Shown here in pieces: positions 53,138 to 61,275 of a stretch of 64,000 nucleotides of DNA. The DNA lies in NCBI RefSeq assembly GCF_008119665.1, contig NZ_CP043046.1, positions 4,960,001 to 5,024,000 on the forward strand, written 5' to 3'. Source of the DNA: Pigmentiphaga aceris (GTDB lineage: Bacteria > Pseudomonadota > Gammaproteobacteria > Burkholderiales > Burkholderiaceae_B). The position numbers were made by a program, and so were the translations under genes. Every line of letters begins with the position of its first letter. Within the stretch, counting starts at the first letter, position 1. A model generated the notes under the pieces. That model was given only the letters and a program-made list of their open reading frames with translations, was not told where the DNA came from and did not search any database.

Positions 53138-53823
53138 CGCTTCTCGACACCGCAATGAACAAGGCATCGGACGACACGGCATCGGACGACACCTCACCGA
53201 ATGCCATTGCCGATCTCGCCACGGGCACCACATTGATTTCACGCAGCATCGACAGCCTGGTCGAACAGGGTTGGGCACAGCAAGACGATTTCCTGCCTGC
53301 CCCCCTGAGCGCGGCGCTGGCCGCCGAATGCCTTGCCTTGACCGAACGCGGCCAATTGAAATTTGCCGGTGTCGGACGCGGTGCCGCACAGCAGTTGCGC
53401 CCCGACATTCGGGGTGACCGCATTCAGTGGTTGAAGCACGGTCAATCACCGGCCTGCGATGAATATCTGGCCTTGATGGACAGCCTGCGCACCGCACTCA
53501 ACCAAAGCCTGTATCTGGGGCTGGAAGAATACGAAAGCCACTTCGCCTACTACCCTACCGGCGCGTTCTACCAAAAACATCTGGACCGCTTCCGTGACGA
53601 CGACCGCCGCACCGTATCGGTAGTGATCTATTTGAACGCCGACTGGCAAGCCGCTGACGGTGGCGCGCTGCGCTTGCATCCGCAAGACAAGCCTACTGAG
53701 GACATCTTGCCGCTGGCTGGCCGCATGGCCATGTTCATGTCTGCCGACCTGCTGCACGAAGTGCTGCCTGCCACCCGCGATCGCATGTCGATTGCGGGCT
53801 GGTTCCGCCGGCGTGCGAATTAA
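53134..53823 (+). CDS. 2OG-Fe(II) oxygenase (SM-20 / prolyl-hydroxylase-like)
   Basis: A 229-residue non-haem iron dioxygenase. The iron triad is visible as H149-x-D151 (FYQKHLDRF) and His near 208 (LLHEVLPA). The 2-oxoglutarate-binding Arg is probably in the DRMSIAGWFRRR end. The family includes protein prolyl hydroxylases. The N-terminus has a doubled ASDDT pentapeptide from an exact 15-bp duplication (about 53163-53192) in a non-conserved region. Its start overlaps the GST stop. Confidence 0.9.
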   Translation: MTLLDTAMNKASDDTASDDTSPNAIADLATGTTLISRSIDSLVEQGWAQQDDFLPAPLSAALAAECLALTERGQLKFAGVGRGAAQQLRPDIRGDRIQWLKHGQSPACDEYLALMDSLRTALNQSLYLGLEEYESHFAYYPTGAFYQKHLDRFRDDDRRTVSVVIYLNADWQAADGGALRLHPQDKPTEDILPLAGRMAMFMSADLLHEVLPATRDRMSIAGWFRRRAN

Positions 53824-53832
53824 GCGGTACTG

Positions 53833-53900
53833 CGGTCTGCCGCCACAGCGACGGCAGACCGGCAAGCCCCAGGCAGGTGGATCTGAACGACCCACCTGCC
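53833..53900. terminator. Two tandem perfect hairpins between convergent genes
   Basis: CGGTCTGCCG/CGGCAGACCG (53833-53842 with 53852-53861) and GGCAGGTGG/CCACCTGCC (53872-53880 with 53892-53900) fill the 93-base gap. They are GC-rich and lack T-runs. Location suggests termination or 3'-end protection for both transcripts. Confidence 0.6.
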
Positions 53901-53916
53901 ATGCTGCTGACGCAGC

Positions 53917-56235
53917 TTAGAACGACGCGCGCAGGCCCAAGGTGATACGACGCGGTTCACCGTAGATCAGGCCACCGTAGAAGCCCGATTGACGGTAGTA
54001 GGTCTTGTCGAACAGGTTGCTGATGTTCAGCGTAGCCACCAGATTGTCATTGATCTGATAACGCGCCATCGCGTTGAACAACAGGTAGCCGCTTACATCC
54101 GTCGGCGACGCATCGAAGCGTCCACCACCCAGCGGGCGACCCGGGAAGGGCACGCTCACTGTATGGCTTTGCACCGATGCGCCACCGCCCACGGTCAGGC
54201 GATTCAGCGCGCCCGACAAGCGATACGTGGTCTGCAGGCGCAGCAGGTGGCGCGGGTCTGCACGTTCCTGGCTGCTGCGGTTGTCAACGCTCAGGTTGGT
54301 GTAGGCCGCGTAGACATTCCAATCGGGCGCAATCCGGCCTGACAGTTCAAGCTCGAAGCCCTTGCTGCGCACGCCAGAGCCATTGGCCAGGTAGGCTTGT
54401 GCGCCGTCCGGCGTGGTGTTGGCACCGTCGGTCTGCGCCACGTTGTTCTGCACGCCGGTGAACCACGCCAGCGAGCCATTGAGCGCGCCATTCAGCAGCT
54501 CACCTTTCACACCCGTCTCGTAGCTGGCACCGGTGATCGGCTTCAGGAAGTTGCCCTGCACATCCTTGGCGGTCTGCGGATTGAAGACGTCGGTGTAGCT
54601 TGCGTAGACCGAATAGCTGTCGTTCAGGTCGTAGACCAGGCCGGCGTAAGGCGTGACCACGTCATGCTTGCTGGTGTCGCCACGCGACCGAGCATTGGCC
54701 AGCGAATACGTGTCGGTGTAGGTCTTGTAGCTGCTTACCCGCGACCCGAGAATCAGCTTCAGCGGATCGGCCAGGTTGAAACGACCGGCCAGGAACGCAC
54801 CGTAGTTATCCGTCGTGGTGATGGTGCGCGCGTTGTTGCGATAGGTGTTGTAGCCCGCGTAGCTGCCGTCCCAGGTCTGCCAGTTGGCAATCGGCAGGCC
54901 CAGCCGGTACTGGCAGCTGCGTCCGGCCTGGAACGAGGTCACGCCACCAATATTGCAGTTGCCGTTTACGCCCGAGAACGTGTAGCTGGTGTCTTCGATG
55001 CGGTAGCCGTTGGCACCGACCATCAGTTCATGCTCGCGTCCCAGCAGTTCGAACGGGCCGGATGCCGACAGCGAGAAGTTGTTGCGCTCGGCTTCGGACT
55101 CGGCATGGATAGCGTTCAATACGGCGCCCGTGCCGTTCTGGTTCCAGAACCCGCCCCAGCGGCCGCTTTCGGTATTGGCCTTGGCCACACCGAAGTTGTT
55201 GATGGCCTCGCTGTTGGTATGCGAGAACGATGCGCTGGCTTTCCAGCGGTTGTCGAAGCGGTGATCCAGTGATGCGAACCAGGTGGTGGCCTCCCGCTGG
55301 GTGTAGCTCCAGTTGGCAGCCGGATTGGTGCTGCGCGAAAAATTGGTGCGGGTGCCATCGGCAAACCACAGCGGCACGTTGGCGCCCCACGAGGTACCCG
55401 TGTTGCGGTTCTTCTCGTATTGCAGACCGAAGCCCAGGGTGGTGCGTGAAGACAGATCGGCCTCGAAGCTGGCCAGTGCACCGGTATTGCGTTGCTGCTC
55501 GCGGTCGCGGAAGGTGTCAGAGTCTTCCCCGCTCAGCACCAGGCGCGCACGCACGCTGCCGTCGGCGGTAATGGGCTGGTTCAGATCGGCATCCAGGCGC
55601 TTGCTGTTCCAGCTGCCCAGGCGCAGACCGACGCTGCCCGCCTGCAACTTGCCAGGACGCTTGCGCACCAGGTTGACGGTGGCCGACGGGTCACCCAGTC
55701 CGCCCAGCAAGCCGTTGGCACCCCGCACGACTTCGATGCTGTCGTACAGATCCATGTTGATGCCGGCGCTCTGGCCGCTGAAGTCCGCCGTGCCCGCAAT
55801 CGACAACCCATCCACCTTGTAGTTGGTGATGTCGAAACCGCGCGCGCGATAGCTGGTGCGGCCGCCCACATCGGTCTGTACCGACGTGACGCCTGCCGTG
55901 GTGGCCAGGGCCTGGTCTGCGGTCTGGATGTTCTGGTCGTCCAGTTGCTGACGTGTGATGACCGTGACGGATTGGGGCGTTTCGCGAATCGACAGGTCCA
56001 GGCCAGTGGCGCTGCGCATGCTGTCGGTGGTGTAACTGCCGGTGTGCTCGGTGACGCCGGCACGCTCGGCAAGCACTTCCACCTGCGGTAAAACAGCGGC
56101 ACTGTTCTGTGCCAAGGCAGGCGCGCCGACAAAGGCAGCGCACGCCGCCATGCCGAGTGCCCAAGGGCGCAATCCCTGATGACCAGGGGCTACCGCGTCA
56201 ACAATGCGGGAACCCGTCTCCGTCGAATAACTCAC
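53917..56235 (-). CDS. TonB-dependent ferric siderophore receptor
   Basis: An outer-membrane receptor of the FpvA/FhuE type. A signal peptide ends at APALAQ; the plug domain has RETPQSVTVITRQQLDDQN (a TonB-box-like segment lies just before); DSIEVVRGANGLLGGLGDPSATVN is the plug signature; the beta-barrel ends in ...ITLGLRASF with terminal Phe. GTG at 56235 is chosen because GGAG lies seven bases before it and the Fur box is just upstream. That gives 772 residues. The frame runs back to 56325, but that extension would include the Fur box and encode a second hydrophobic stretch. Confidence 0.93.
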   Translation of the reverse strand: MSYSTETGSRIVDAVAPGHQGLRPWALGMAACAAFVGAPALAQNSAAVLPQVEVLAERAGVTEHTGSYTTDSMRSATGLDLSIRETPQSVTVITRQQLDDQNIQTADQALATTAGVTSVQTDVGGRTSYRARGFDITNYKVDGLSIAGTADFSGQSAGINMDLYDSIEVVRGANGLLGGLGDPSATVNLVRKRPGKLQAGSVGLRLGSWNSKRLDADLNQPITADGSVRARLVLSGEDSDTFRDREQQRNTGALASFEADLSSRTTLGFGLQYEKNRNTGTSWGANVPLWFADGTRTNFSRSTNPAANWSYTQREATTWFASLDHRFDNRWKASASFSHTNSEAINNFGVAKANTESGRWGGFWNQNGTGAVLNAIHAESEAERNNFSLSASGPFELLGREHELMVGANGYRIEDTSYTFSGVNGNCNIGGVTSFQAGRSCQYRLGLPIANWQTWDGSYAGYNTYRNNARTITTTDNYGAFLAGRFNLADPLKLILGSRVSSYKTYTDTYSLANARSRGDTSKHDVVTPYAGLVYDLNDSYSVYASYTDVFNPQTAKDVQGNFLKPITGASYETGVKGELLNGALNGSLAWFTGVQNNVAQTDGANTTPDGAQAYLANGSGVRSKGFELELSGRIAPDWNVYAAYTNLSVDNRSSQERADPRHLLRLQTTYRLSGALNRLTVGGGASVQSHTVSVPFPGRPLGGGRFDASPTDVSGYLLFNAMARYQINDNLVATLNISNLFDKTYYRQSGFYGGLIYGEPRRITLGLRASF

Positions 56236-56255
56236 TGAACCGCTCCGTATGGCAT

Positions 56256-56279
56256 CTAAAATGATAACAATTACTATTT
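56256..56279 (-). promoter_or_regulatory. Fur box upstream of the siderophore receptor
   Basis: ATGATAACAATTACTATT and its flanks match the array of GATAAT-like hexamers recognised by Fur, 20-45 bases upstream of the receptor's start. It predicts iron-repressed expression of the receptor. The divergent two-component genes lie about 155 bases away and may share it. Confidence 0.75.
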
Positions 56280-56434
56280 GCAACAGCAATTCTAGAAAAA
56301 TCCATATTTCACGGGGGTAATGCATTGCAGTTCAGAAGTATTCAAACCCTGCTCAAACGTATTGGTTTGTATTGGGTGTGCAGGCCGGTCACCCCGGTTT
56401 TTACGCCGCGCCGTTCCCCTGCGGGGTCGATGTG

Positions 56435-57184
56435 ATGCAGCTGGAACGCATTCTTGTCGTGGACGACGACCCCGACATTCGTGAGTTGCTGTCGGACTAC
56501 CTGTCGCAAGCGCATTACGACGTGGCCACGGCAGGCAACGGCATCGAGATGACCCGCGTCCTGGCCGAGCGAGACACCGACCTGGTGATCCTTGACTTGA
56601 TGCTGCCCGGTGACGACGGCTTTTCCCTGTGCCGACAGTTGAGCGAACAATCGTCTGCGGCAGTGATCATGCTCAGCGCCCGTGATACGCAGGTAGACCG
56701 CATCGTCGGCCTGGAGCTGGGTGCTGATGACTACATCACCAAACCCTTCGATCCTCGCGAATTGCTGGCGCGCGTGAAAGCGGTGCTGCGACGTGCCTCG
56801 GGCGCGCGCGCAAAGAACGCGGGTGCAAGCGGGCACAGTGCAAAATCCGGCAACGGAACACCCGAATACATCACGTTCGCAGGCTGGGAACTGGACATGC
56901 GCGCACGCCAGATGCGCTCCCCGGTGGGCCTGGTGATCAGCCTGCCCAGCTCCGATTTCCACGTGTTGCGCTGCCTGCTTGCCCAGCCCAATCAGGCCCT
57001 GAGCCGCGACTATCTGATGACCGAGGCATTCAGCCGCGAACGACTGCCGATGGACCGTGCCATCGACGTCTGCGTCAGCCGGCTGCGCCAGCATCTGGAT
57101 GCGGACAATGACCGAGCCCCCTTGATCCGCACCGTTCGCAACGAGGGCTACATGCTGTATATCGACAGCGTTGTTCGGCGATGA
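56435..57184 (+). CDS. OmpR-family response regulator
   Basis: The receiver domain (about 1-118) has the acidic pair ILVVDDDPDIREL, phosphoacceptor Asp in LVILDLMLPGDDGFS, and Lys in DYITKPFDPREL. A Ser/Gly/Asn-rich linker leads to the winged-helix DNA-binding domain (DRAIDVCVSRLRQHLD; RTVRNEGYMLY). ATG 56435 gives 249 residues; GTG 56372 is in frame upstream. A small inverted repeat CAAAC-N6-GTTTG (56354-56369) lies before the gene. It overlaps the sensor kinase by four bases. It stands back to back with the siderophore receptor. Confidence 0.95.
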   Translation: MQLERILVVDDDPDIRELLSDYLSQAHYDVATAGNGIEMTRVLAERDTDLVILDLMLPGDDGFSLCRQLSEQSSAAVIMLSARDTQVDRIVGLELGADDYITKPFDPRELLARVKAVLRRASGARAKNAGASGHSAKSGNGTPEYITFAGWELDMRARQMRSPVGLVISLPSSDFHVLRCLLAQPNQALSRDYLMTEAFSRERLPMDRAIDVCVSRLRQHLDADNDRAPLIRTVRNEGYMLYIDSVVRR

Positions 57185-58692
57185 CGCAGCAGTTGCCTGA
57201 AAGCGCAACGACAGCGACAAGCACCCAGTCTGAAAACGCCCCTCCCGACCAGACAGCGTCCGACACACCAAGCTGGCACGCCCGCCTGATGCGCCGTCTC
57301 TGGCCGCAGACGCTGCGCGGCCAGTTGGTGCTGATTCTGGTTGGCGGCATGCTGGCCGCACAAGCCCTCACCGGCACCATCTGGTATGACGTGCGGCGTG
57401 GTCAGCTTCAGGAGGTCCCGATTCGTCTGGTCGGTGCCCGGGTGGTGGACCTGCTCGCACTGCTGGATGCCGAACGTGGCGACCTGACCCGCATCGCAGC
57501 GCTGCGGCGACCGGGCTTCGACTTCTGGCTGGTGCCGGCCCCACAGAGCGAAGACCTGATTCCCGATGCCGGCAAGATCAACGCCGCCAGACTGCTGTCG
57601 GGCATCGTCAACACCGGGCTGGGCAGACAAGTAGATATGCGACTGCTCAGCTTGCACTTGCGCGATCAGCAAGACGACGAAGCCGGCCTGTCGTCGATGT
57701 TCGATGGCGAGTCGCCCAAAAGCCATTTCCTGCTCGACGTCGCCCTGCCCGACGGCCGTTGGCTGCGCGTGCAGGCAAGCGAAGATCCTGGCTGGAAGAC
57801 CAGCCAGCCTCTGGCCTTGCTGCTCGACTACCTGGGTCGAATCTACGTCTTGCGCATTCTGGGTTTGGTGGTGATTGCACTGGTGGCCGTGCGCCTGGTG
57901 ACGCGCCCGCTCGACCGACTGGCCCAGGCAGCCGAGGCCTTGGGGCGCGACATTCAGCGGCCGCCGCTGGTGGTGCAAGGGCCGCTGGAAGTGCGCCGCG
58001 CCGCGCAGGCCTTCAACGCCATGCAGCAACGACTGGTCAGCAACCTGGCAGAACGGACGCGCTTTCTGGCCGCCGTGTCACATGACCTGCGCTCGCCCAT
58101 CACACGACTCAGGCTACGGACCGAAATGCTGGCCGAGGCCGGCCTGCGTGACAAGTTCCGCCGCGACCTGGAGCACATGGAAGCAATGGTGTCGGCCACG
58201 CTGGGCTTCGTCCAGAACGAAGCTGCGACTGAGCACATGCAATCAGTGGACATCGACGCGTTGCTCGCCAGCCTGCAAAGCGACATGCAGGACATGGGTC
58301 ATATCGTTGAGGTACACGGACGCGCCAACGGCCCCTTGCCAGCATATCCGCGCACCTTGAAGCGATGCCTGCAGAACCTGTTGGACAACGCGATCCGCTA
58401 CGGCGGGTCAGCCAGCATGCAGGTGGAAGACACGCCCGAGCAGGTGTGCGTGATCGTCAGCGACCGGGGGCCAGGCTTGCCCGAGGCCATGCTGCAACAA
58501 GTCTTCGAGCCCTTCTTTCGGCTGGAAGCCTCACGCAATGCCGACACCGGTGGCTACGGTCTGGGCCTGAGCATTGCGCAGACGGTTGCGCGGGCGCATG
58601 GCGGCGACTTGGTGCTGCGCAACCGTCCGGGCGGCGGGCTTGATGCCGTCCTGCGCCTGCCAAGACCGGCAGGCACAGCGGCGGCGATCTGA
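57181..58692 (+). CDS. Sensor histidine kinase (EnvZ-like)
   Basis: A 503-residue inner-membrane kinase. A Ser/Thr/Gln-rich cytoplasmic N-tail, TM1 (about 48-68), a periplasmic sensor region of about 150 residues, TM2 (about 222-240), HAMP (VTRPLDRLAQAAEALG), the H-box FLAAVSHDLRSPITRLRLR with the phosphorylated His, N-box NLLDNAIRYGG, and G-boxes SDRGPGLPEA and GGYGLGLSIAQ. Partner of the regulator upstream. The stimulus is unknown; the neighbour gene suggests iron or siderophore sensing, which is only inference. Confidence 0.94.
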   Translation: MTQQLPESATTATSTQSENAPPDQTASDTPSWHARLMRRLWPQTLRGQLVLILVGGMLAAQALTGTIWYDVRRGQLQEVPIRLVGARVVDLLALLDAERGDLTRIAALRRPGFDFWLVPAPQSEDLIPDAGKINAARLLSGIVNTGLGRQVDMRLLSLHLRDQQDDEAGLSSMFDGESPKSHFLLDVALPDGRWLRVQASEDPGWKTSQPLALLLDYLGRIYVLRILGLVVIALVAVRLVTRPLDRLAQAAEALGRDIQRPPLVVQGPLEVRRAAQAFNAMQQRLVSNLAERTRFLAAVSHDLRSPITRLRLRTEMLAEAGLRDKFRRDLEHMEAMVSATLGFVQNEAATEHMQSVDIDALLASLQSDMQDMGHIVEVHGRANGPLPAYPRTLKRCLQNLLDNAIRYGGSASMQVEDTPEQVCVIVSDRGPGLPEAMLQQVFEPFFRLEASRNADTGGYGLGLSIAQTVARAHGGDLVLRNRPGGGLDAVLRLPRPAGTAAAI

Positions 58693-58700
58693 GGCAGCAC

Positions 58701-58727
58701 GGGGGCGGTGGATCGATCACTGCCCCC
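58701..58727. terminator. Terminator-like hairpin between convergent genes
   Basis: GGGGGC/GCCCCC (58701-58706 with 58722-58727) encloses a GTG/CAC extension. It is T-poor, but placed in the 41-base gap between the kinase and the DUF4105 gene. Confidence 0.55.
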
Positions 58728-58733
58728 TTGCGC

Positions 58734-59882
58734 TCAGGTCGCTTCAGGCGTGGGGGACGGTGCCGCGTCGCTGGGGGCTGGCACGTCCGGCAACACCGAC
58801 GGCGGCGCAGGCTCCACCGGTTCGGGGGCAGGATCGATGTCCGTCAGGTCTTCCGGCGGTTCGATACCCGGCACACCATTTCGGATCAAGGCCGAGAAGT
58901 CAGGATCACGATCGGCAGCACGCGCCCGCTCGGTGATGCGCCCACGTGCCGTCAGTTCTTCCAGCGGCACGCTGTCGATCAAGCCACCCACCTCGTACAC
59001 ATACGAAGGCAGATACCCCGACAGCACCAGGCGGTAATCCAGGGGTAGACCGTAGATGATGCGCTGCACCATGTGATAGACGATGGTCGTGCAGTTGGCC
59101 GTCAGGGTGTTGTAGAACTGCGGTGTGCGCGCCAGCGCGTTGGCCTCGTCGATGTAGGCCAGGAAAAGCGAGCGCATGGCATCCGGCTGCATGTCGATGC
59201 GGTACAGGTAGTCGTCCTCGCCCCGTGCGTTGGTCCGCACCCGCACGATGTCGCGCTCACTGGCAGCGATCACGCTGGTTTCGAATTTCTTGAAGAAGCC
59301 GCCAATCGCCGAGAAGGATTCGTTGCGCTCCTTGCGAATCTCGACCGAGAACACAAGCTGTTCGCCGTCCTCGAAACCGAAGGACACCAGCGTGTGCGCA
59401 ATGGCTGGTCCCATCCAGTAGGACAGGATCATATCCACCGATTGCAGACGATCCAGGTCGTAGCTGCGTGTTTCCCAGCGTGGCGTGTAGTGGTTCTCGC
59501 TGCGCCAGTCGAAGTCCCGCACGTGGCTCAAGGTGACGATATTGCCCTGCACCGTACCGGTCGTGGTCTGGGCCACGTCATCGGCCCAATCGCGATCGTT
59601 GGACGGCTGCAAGGTATTCCACCACACCAGCAACGCCGCGAAAGCCAGCGTCACCAGCACCAAGCCACCCCAGCGACGTTTGCGCCAGCCGCGTATCAAC
59701 ACCAAACTGGTCAACACGGCCCACAAGGCGGCGACTGCAGCACGAATGGCCAAGGCATCGACCGGCACCTGATACCACAGCGCCAGCACGCCCCAAGCCA
59801 CGGCAAGCCAAGCCAGCAAAGAACACAACACAAGCGGAATCGACAGGCGCGGCAGCCGTGTCGTCGGCAAAGCGGAAGGCAT
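58734..59882 (-). CDS. DUF4105 (Lnb-type N-terminal domain) membrane protein
   Basis: A 382-residue protein with three closely spaced membrane segments at the N-terminus (IPLVLCSLLAWLAVAWGVL; AVAALWAVLTSLVLI; GLVLVTLAFAALLVWW). A DUF4105 domain of about 190 residues follows. Within it NCTTIVYHMV holds a Cys and His that look like a thiol-hydrolase active site; Lnb-type domains are thought of as papain-like, but no activity is established. The last 40 residues are Pro/Ala/Asp-rich. ATG 59882 is chosen because GGAG lies nine bases upstream; the frame is open to 60014. The gap to the next gene (225 bases) shows nothing recognisable. Confidence 0.82.
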   Translation of the reverse strand: MPSALPTTRLPRLSIPLVLCSLLAWLAVAWGVLALWYQVPVDALAIRAAVAALWAVLTSLVLIRGWRKRRWGGLVLVTLAFAALLVWWNTLQPSNDRDWADDVAQTTTGTVQGNIVTLSHVRDFDWRSENHYTPRWETRSYDLDRLQSVDMILSYWMGPAIAHTLVSFGFEDGEQLVFSVEIRKERNESFSAIGGFFKKFETSVIAASERDIVRVRTNARGEDDYLYRIDMQPDAMRSLFLAYIDEANALARTPQFYNTLTANCTTIVYHMVQRIIYGLPLDYRLVLSGYLPSYVYEVGGLIDSVPLEELTARGRITERARAADRDPDFSALIRNGVPGIEPPEDLTDIDPAPEPVEPAPPSVLPDVPAPSDAAPSPTPEAT

Positions 59883-60107
59883 GAAAACGGGCTCCAGCGT
59901 CGCAGGAAAGGAAAACACGCCAGCCATGGTAGCCGCTACCAAGGCGTTAGCGCGCAATCGCAAATCAATCCGATGCCGTTTGTTCAGCGATCCGTGTCGG
60001 GATTCGTGCTGCAATCCGTTCTGTCATGCGTGCTTCCGTTTGCAGTGGCAAGACCCACTCAAGCCCCACTCATCTGCCATGAGCCTTCTTGGTCCGCTCC
60101 GCCCGGA

Positions 60108-60944
60108 TCACCCCGAAGGCAGCGTTCCCGCCACCTCGTAGATCTCACCGCTGACCAGATTGCTGTCCGGCGACGCCAGCAAGACATACAGCGCGGCGAT
60201 CTCTGTCGGGTGATTGCCATCGCGTTGCAGCGGGCTCCACATCGGGTCTGAGCGCACCAGGTTCACCCGGATGTTGCGCGTGCCGGCATGGCGCACCAGC
60301 GCACGTGTGAACGCCACGATGGCAGCCTGCGTAGACGCATCGTCGTGGTGCAGTTCGGCATCGGGGTGACAGGCACGGATGTCTGCGGTATTAAGGATGA
60401 CCGCCCCACGCTGCATCACCGGCACCGCATTGCGACACAGCCAGAACATGGCATAAAGGTGTTCACGAAAGGGGATGTCATCCAGGCGGTCCCGTGCTTC
60501 GACAGGCACCTCGCCGGCACAGGCCGCATTGGCCAGAATGTCGATGCCGCCCAATGCGTCGCAGGCGCGATGGACCAGCTCAATGCAGAAGGCATGATCC
60601 CGCAGGTCGCCGGGAATGGCCACCACACGACCGCCTTCCGATCGGATCAGCGCCAGCACATCCTGTGCATACGCTTCATTTTCCGGCAGGTAATGCACGG
60701 CAATGTCAGCGCCCTCTCGTGCAAAGGCAATCGCAACCGCCCGCCCGACACCCGCATCTGCTCCGATCACCAACGCCCGTCGACCCGCCAGTCGTGCAGC
60801 GCCGCGATAACTCGTCTCGCCGTGATCCTGGTGCGACCCACCGCGGGCAGGTCCACGCCCCGTGGCGTGCGCCAACGGTGAAGAGGCGGTGGACCCTGAC
60901 GAATGTTGCATTGTGCAGGGTGCGCAGGCGGCAGAAATGGGCAT
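60108..60944 (-). CDS. SDR-family oxidoreductase homologue lacking catalytic residues
   Basis: A 278-residue protein clearly related to the YdaD/YhxC-type short-chain dehydrogenases: HGETSYRG, then GRRALVIGADAGVGRAVAIAFAREGADIAVHYLPE, and the IRVNLVRSDPMWSPL end. The cofactor loop is changed from TGGDSGIG to IGADAGVG. The catalytic Ser position is Asp188 (NTADIR), the Tyr is Asp202 and the Lys is Gln206 (DDASTQAAIVAF). An active dehydrogenase is therefore unlikely, although the frame is intact and the fold seems kept. ATG 60944 has GAGGAG five bases upstream. It may be a regulatory or NAD(P)-binding pseudoenzyme. Confidence 0.85.
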   Translation of the reverse strand: MPISAACAPCTMQHSSGSTASSPLAHATGRGPARGGSHQDHGETSYRGAARLAGRRALVIGADAGVGRAVAIAFAREGADIAVHYLPENEAYAQDVLALIRSEGGRVVAIPGDLRDHAFCIELVHRACDALGGIDILANAACAGEVPVEARDRLDDIPFREHLYAMFWLCRNAVPVMQRGAVILNTADIRACHPDAELHHDDASTQAAIVAFTRALVRHAGTRNIRVNLVRSDPMWSPLQRDGNHPTEIAALYVLLASPDSNLVSGEIYEVAGTLPSG

Positions 60945-61275
60945 AGGCGCTCCTCGATATCCGGATGTCTTTGCTGACCTCCTGGATATCGTACGGTTGA
61001 ATGAGGCAGATTCACAAAAAAAGGTGTAGACAAAACGTATAAACACGACACCGCAAGCCGCGTTCCAGCACCATCTGGCTGTCTTCGTCTGTTGCCCGCC
61101 ACGCCGAATCAGCCGCGTAACACGCTGCAATCTGCTCGCCCCGGTTCAGGCAGCGCGCACTTATCTATACTTCTGTTGCATATGCCCAGCCTGCCCGGCG
61201 CGGCCCCGCCCTGGCAACGACATCGCCCCCGATGCTTGCCGGTTGCCCATCTTCACCACAAAGCCCACGTCCCCC
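60945..61275. other. Divergent intergenic region of 331 bases
   Basis: Separates the SDR homologue (minus) from the aminotransferase (plus). It holds an A-rich stretch near 61015-61040 and TATACT at 61166-61171, a possible -10 box for the aminotransferase about 105 bases upstream of its ATG. The minus-strand frame of the SDR stays open into the region but shows no SDR-like sequence there. No gene seen. Confidence 0.45.

Noticed and set aside
56236..56325. Longer N-terminus for the siderophore receptor
   Set aside because: It would place the Fur box inside the coding sequence; GTG 56235 has a good ribosome site and yields a normal signal peptide.
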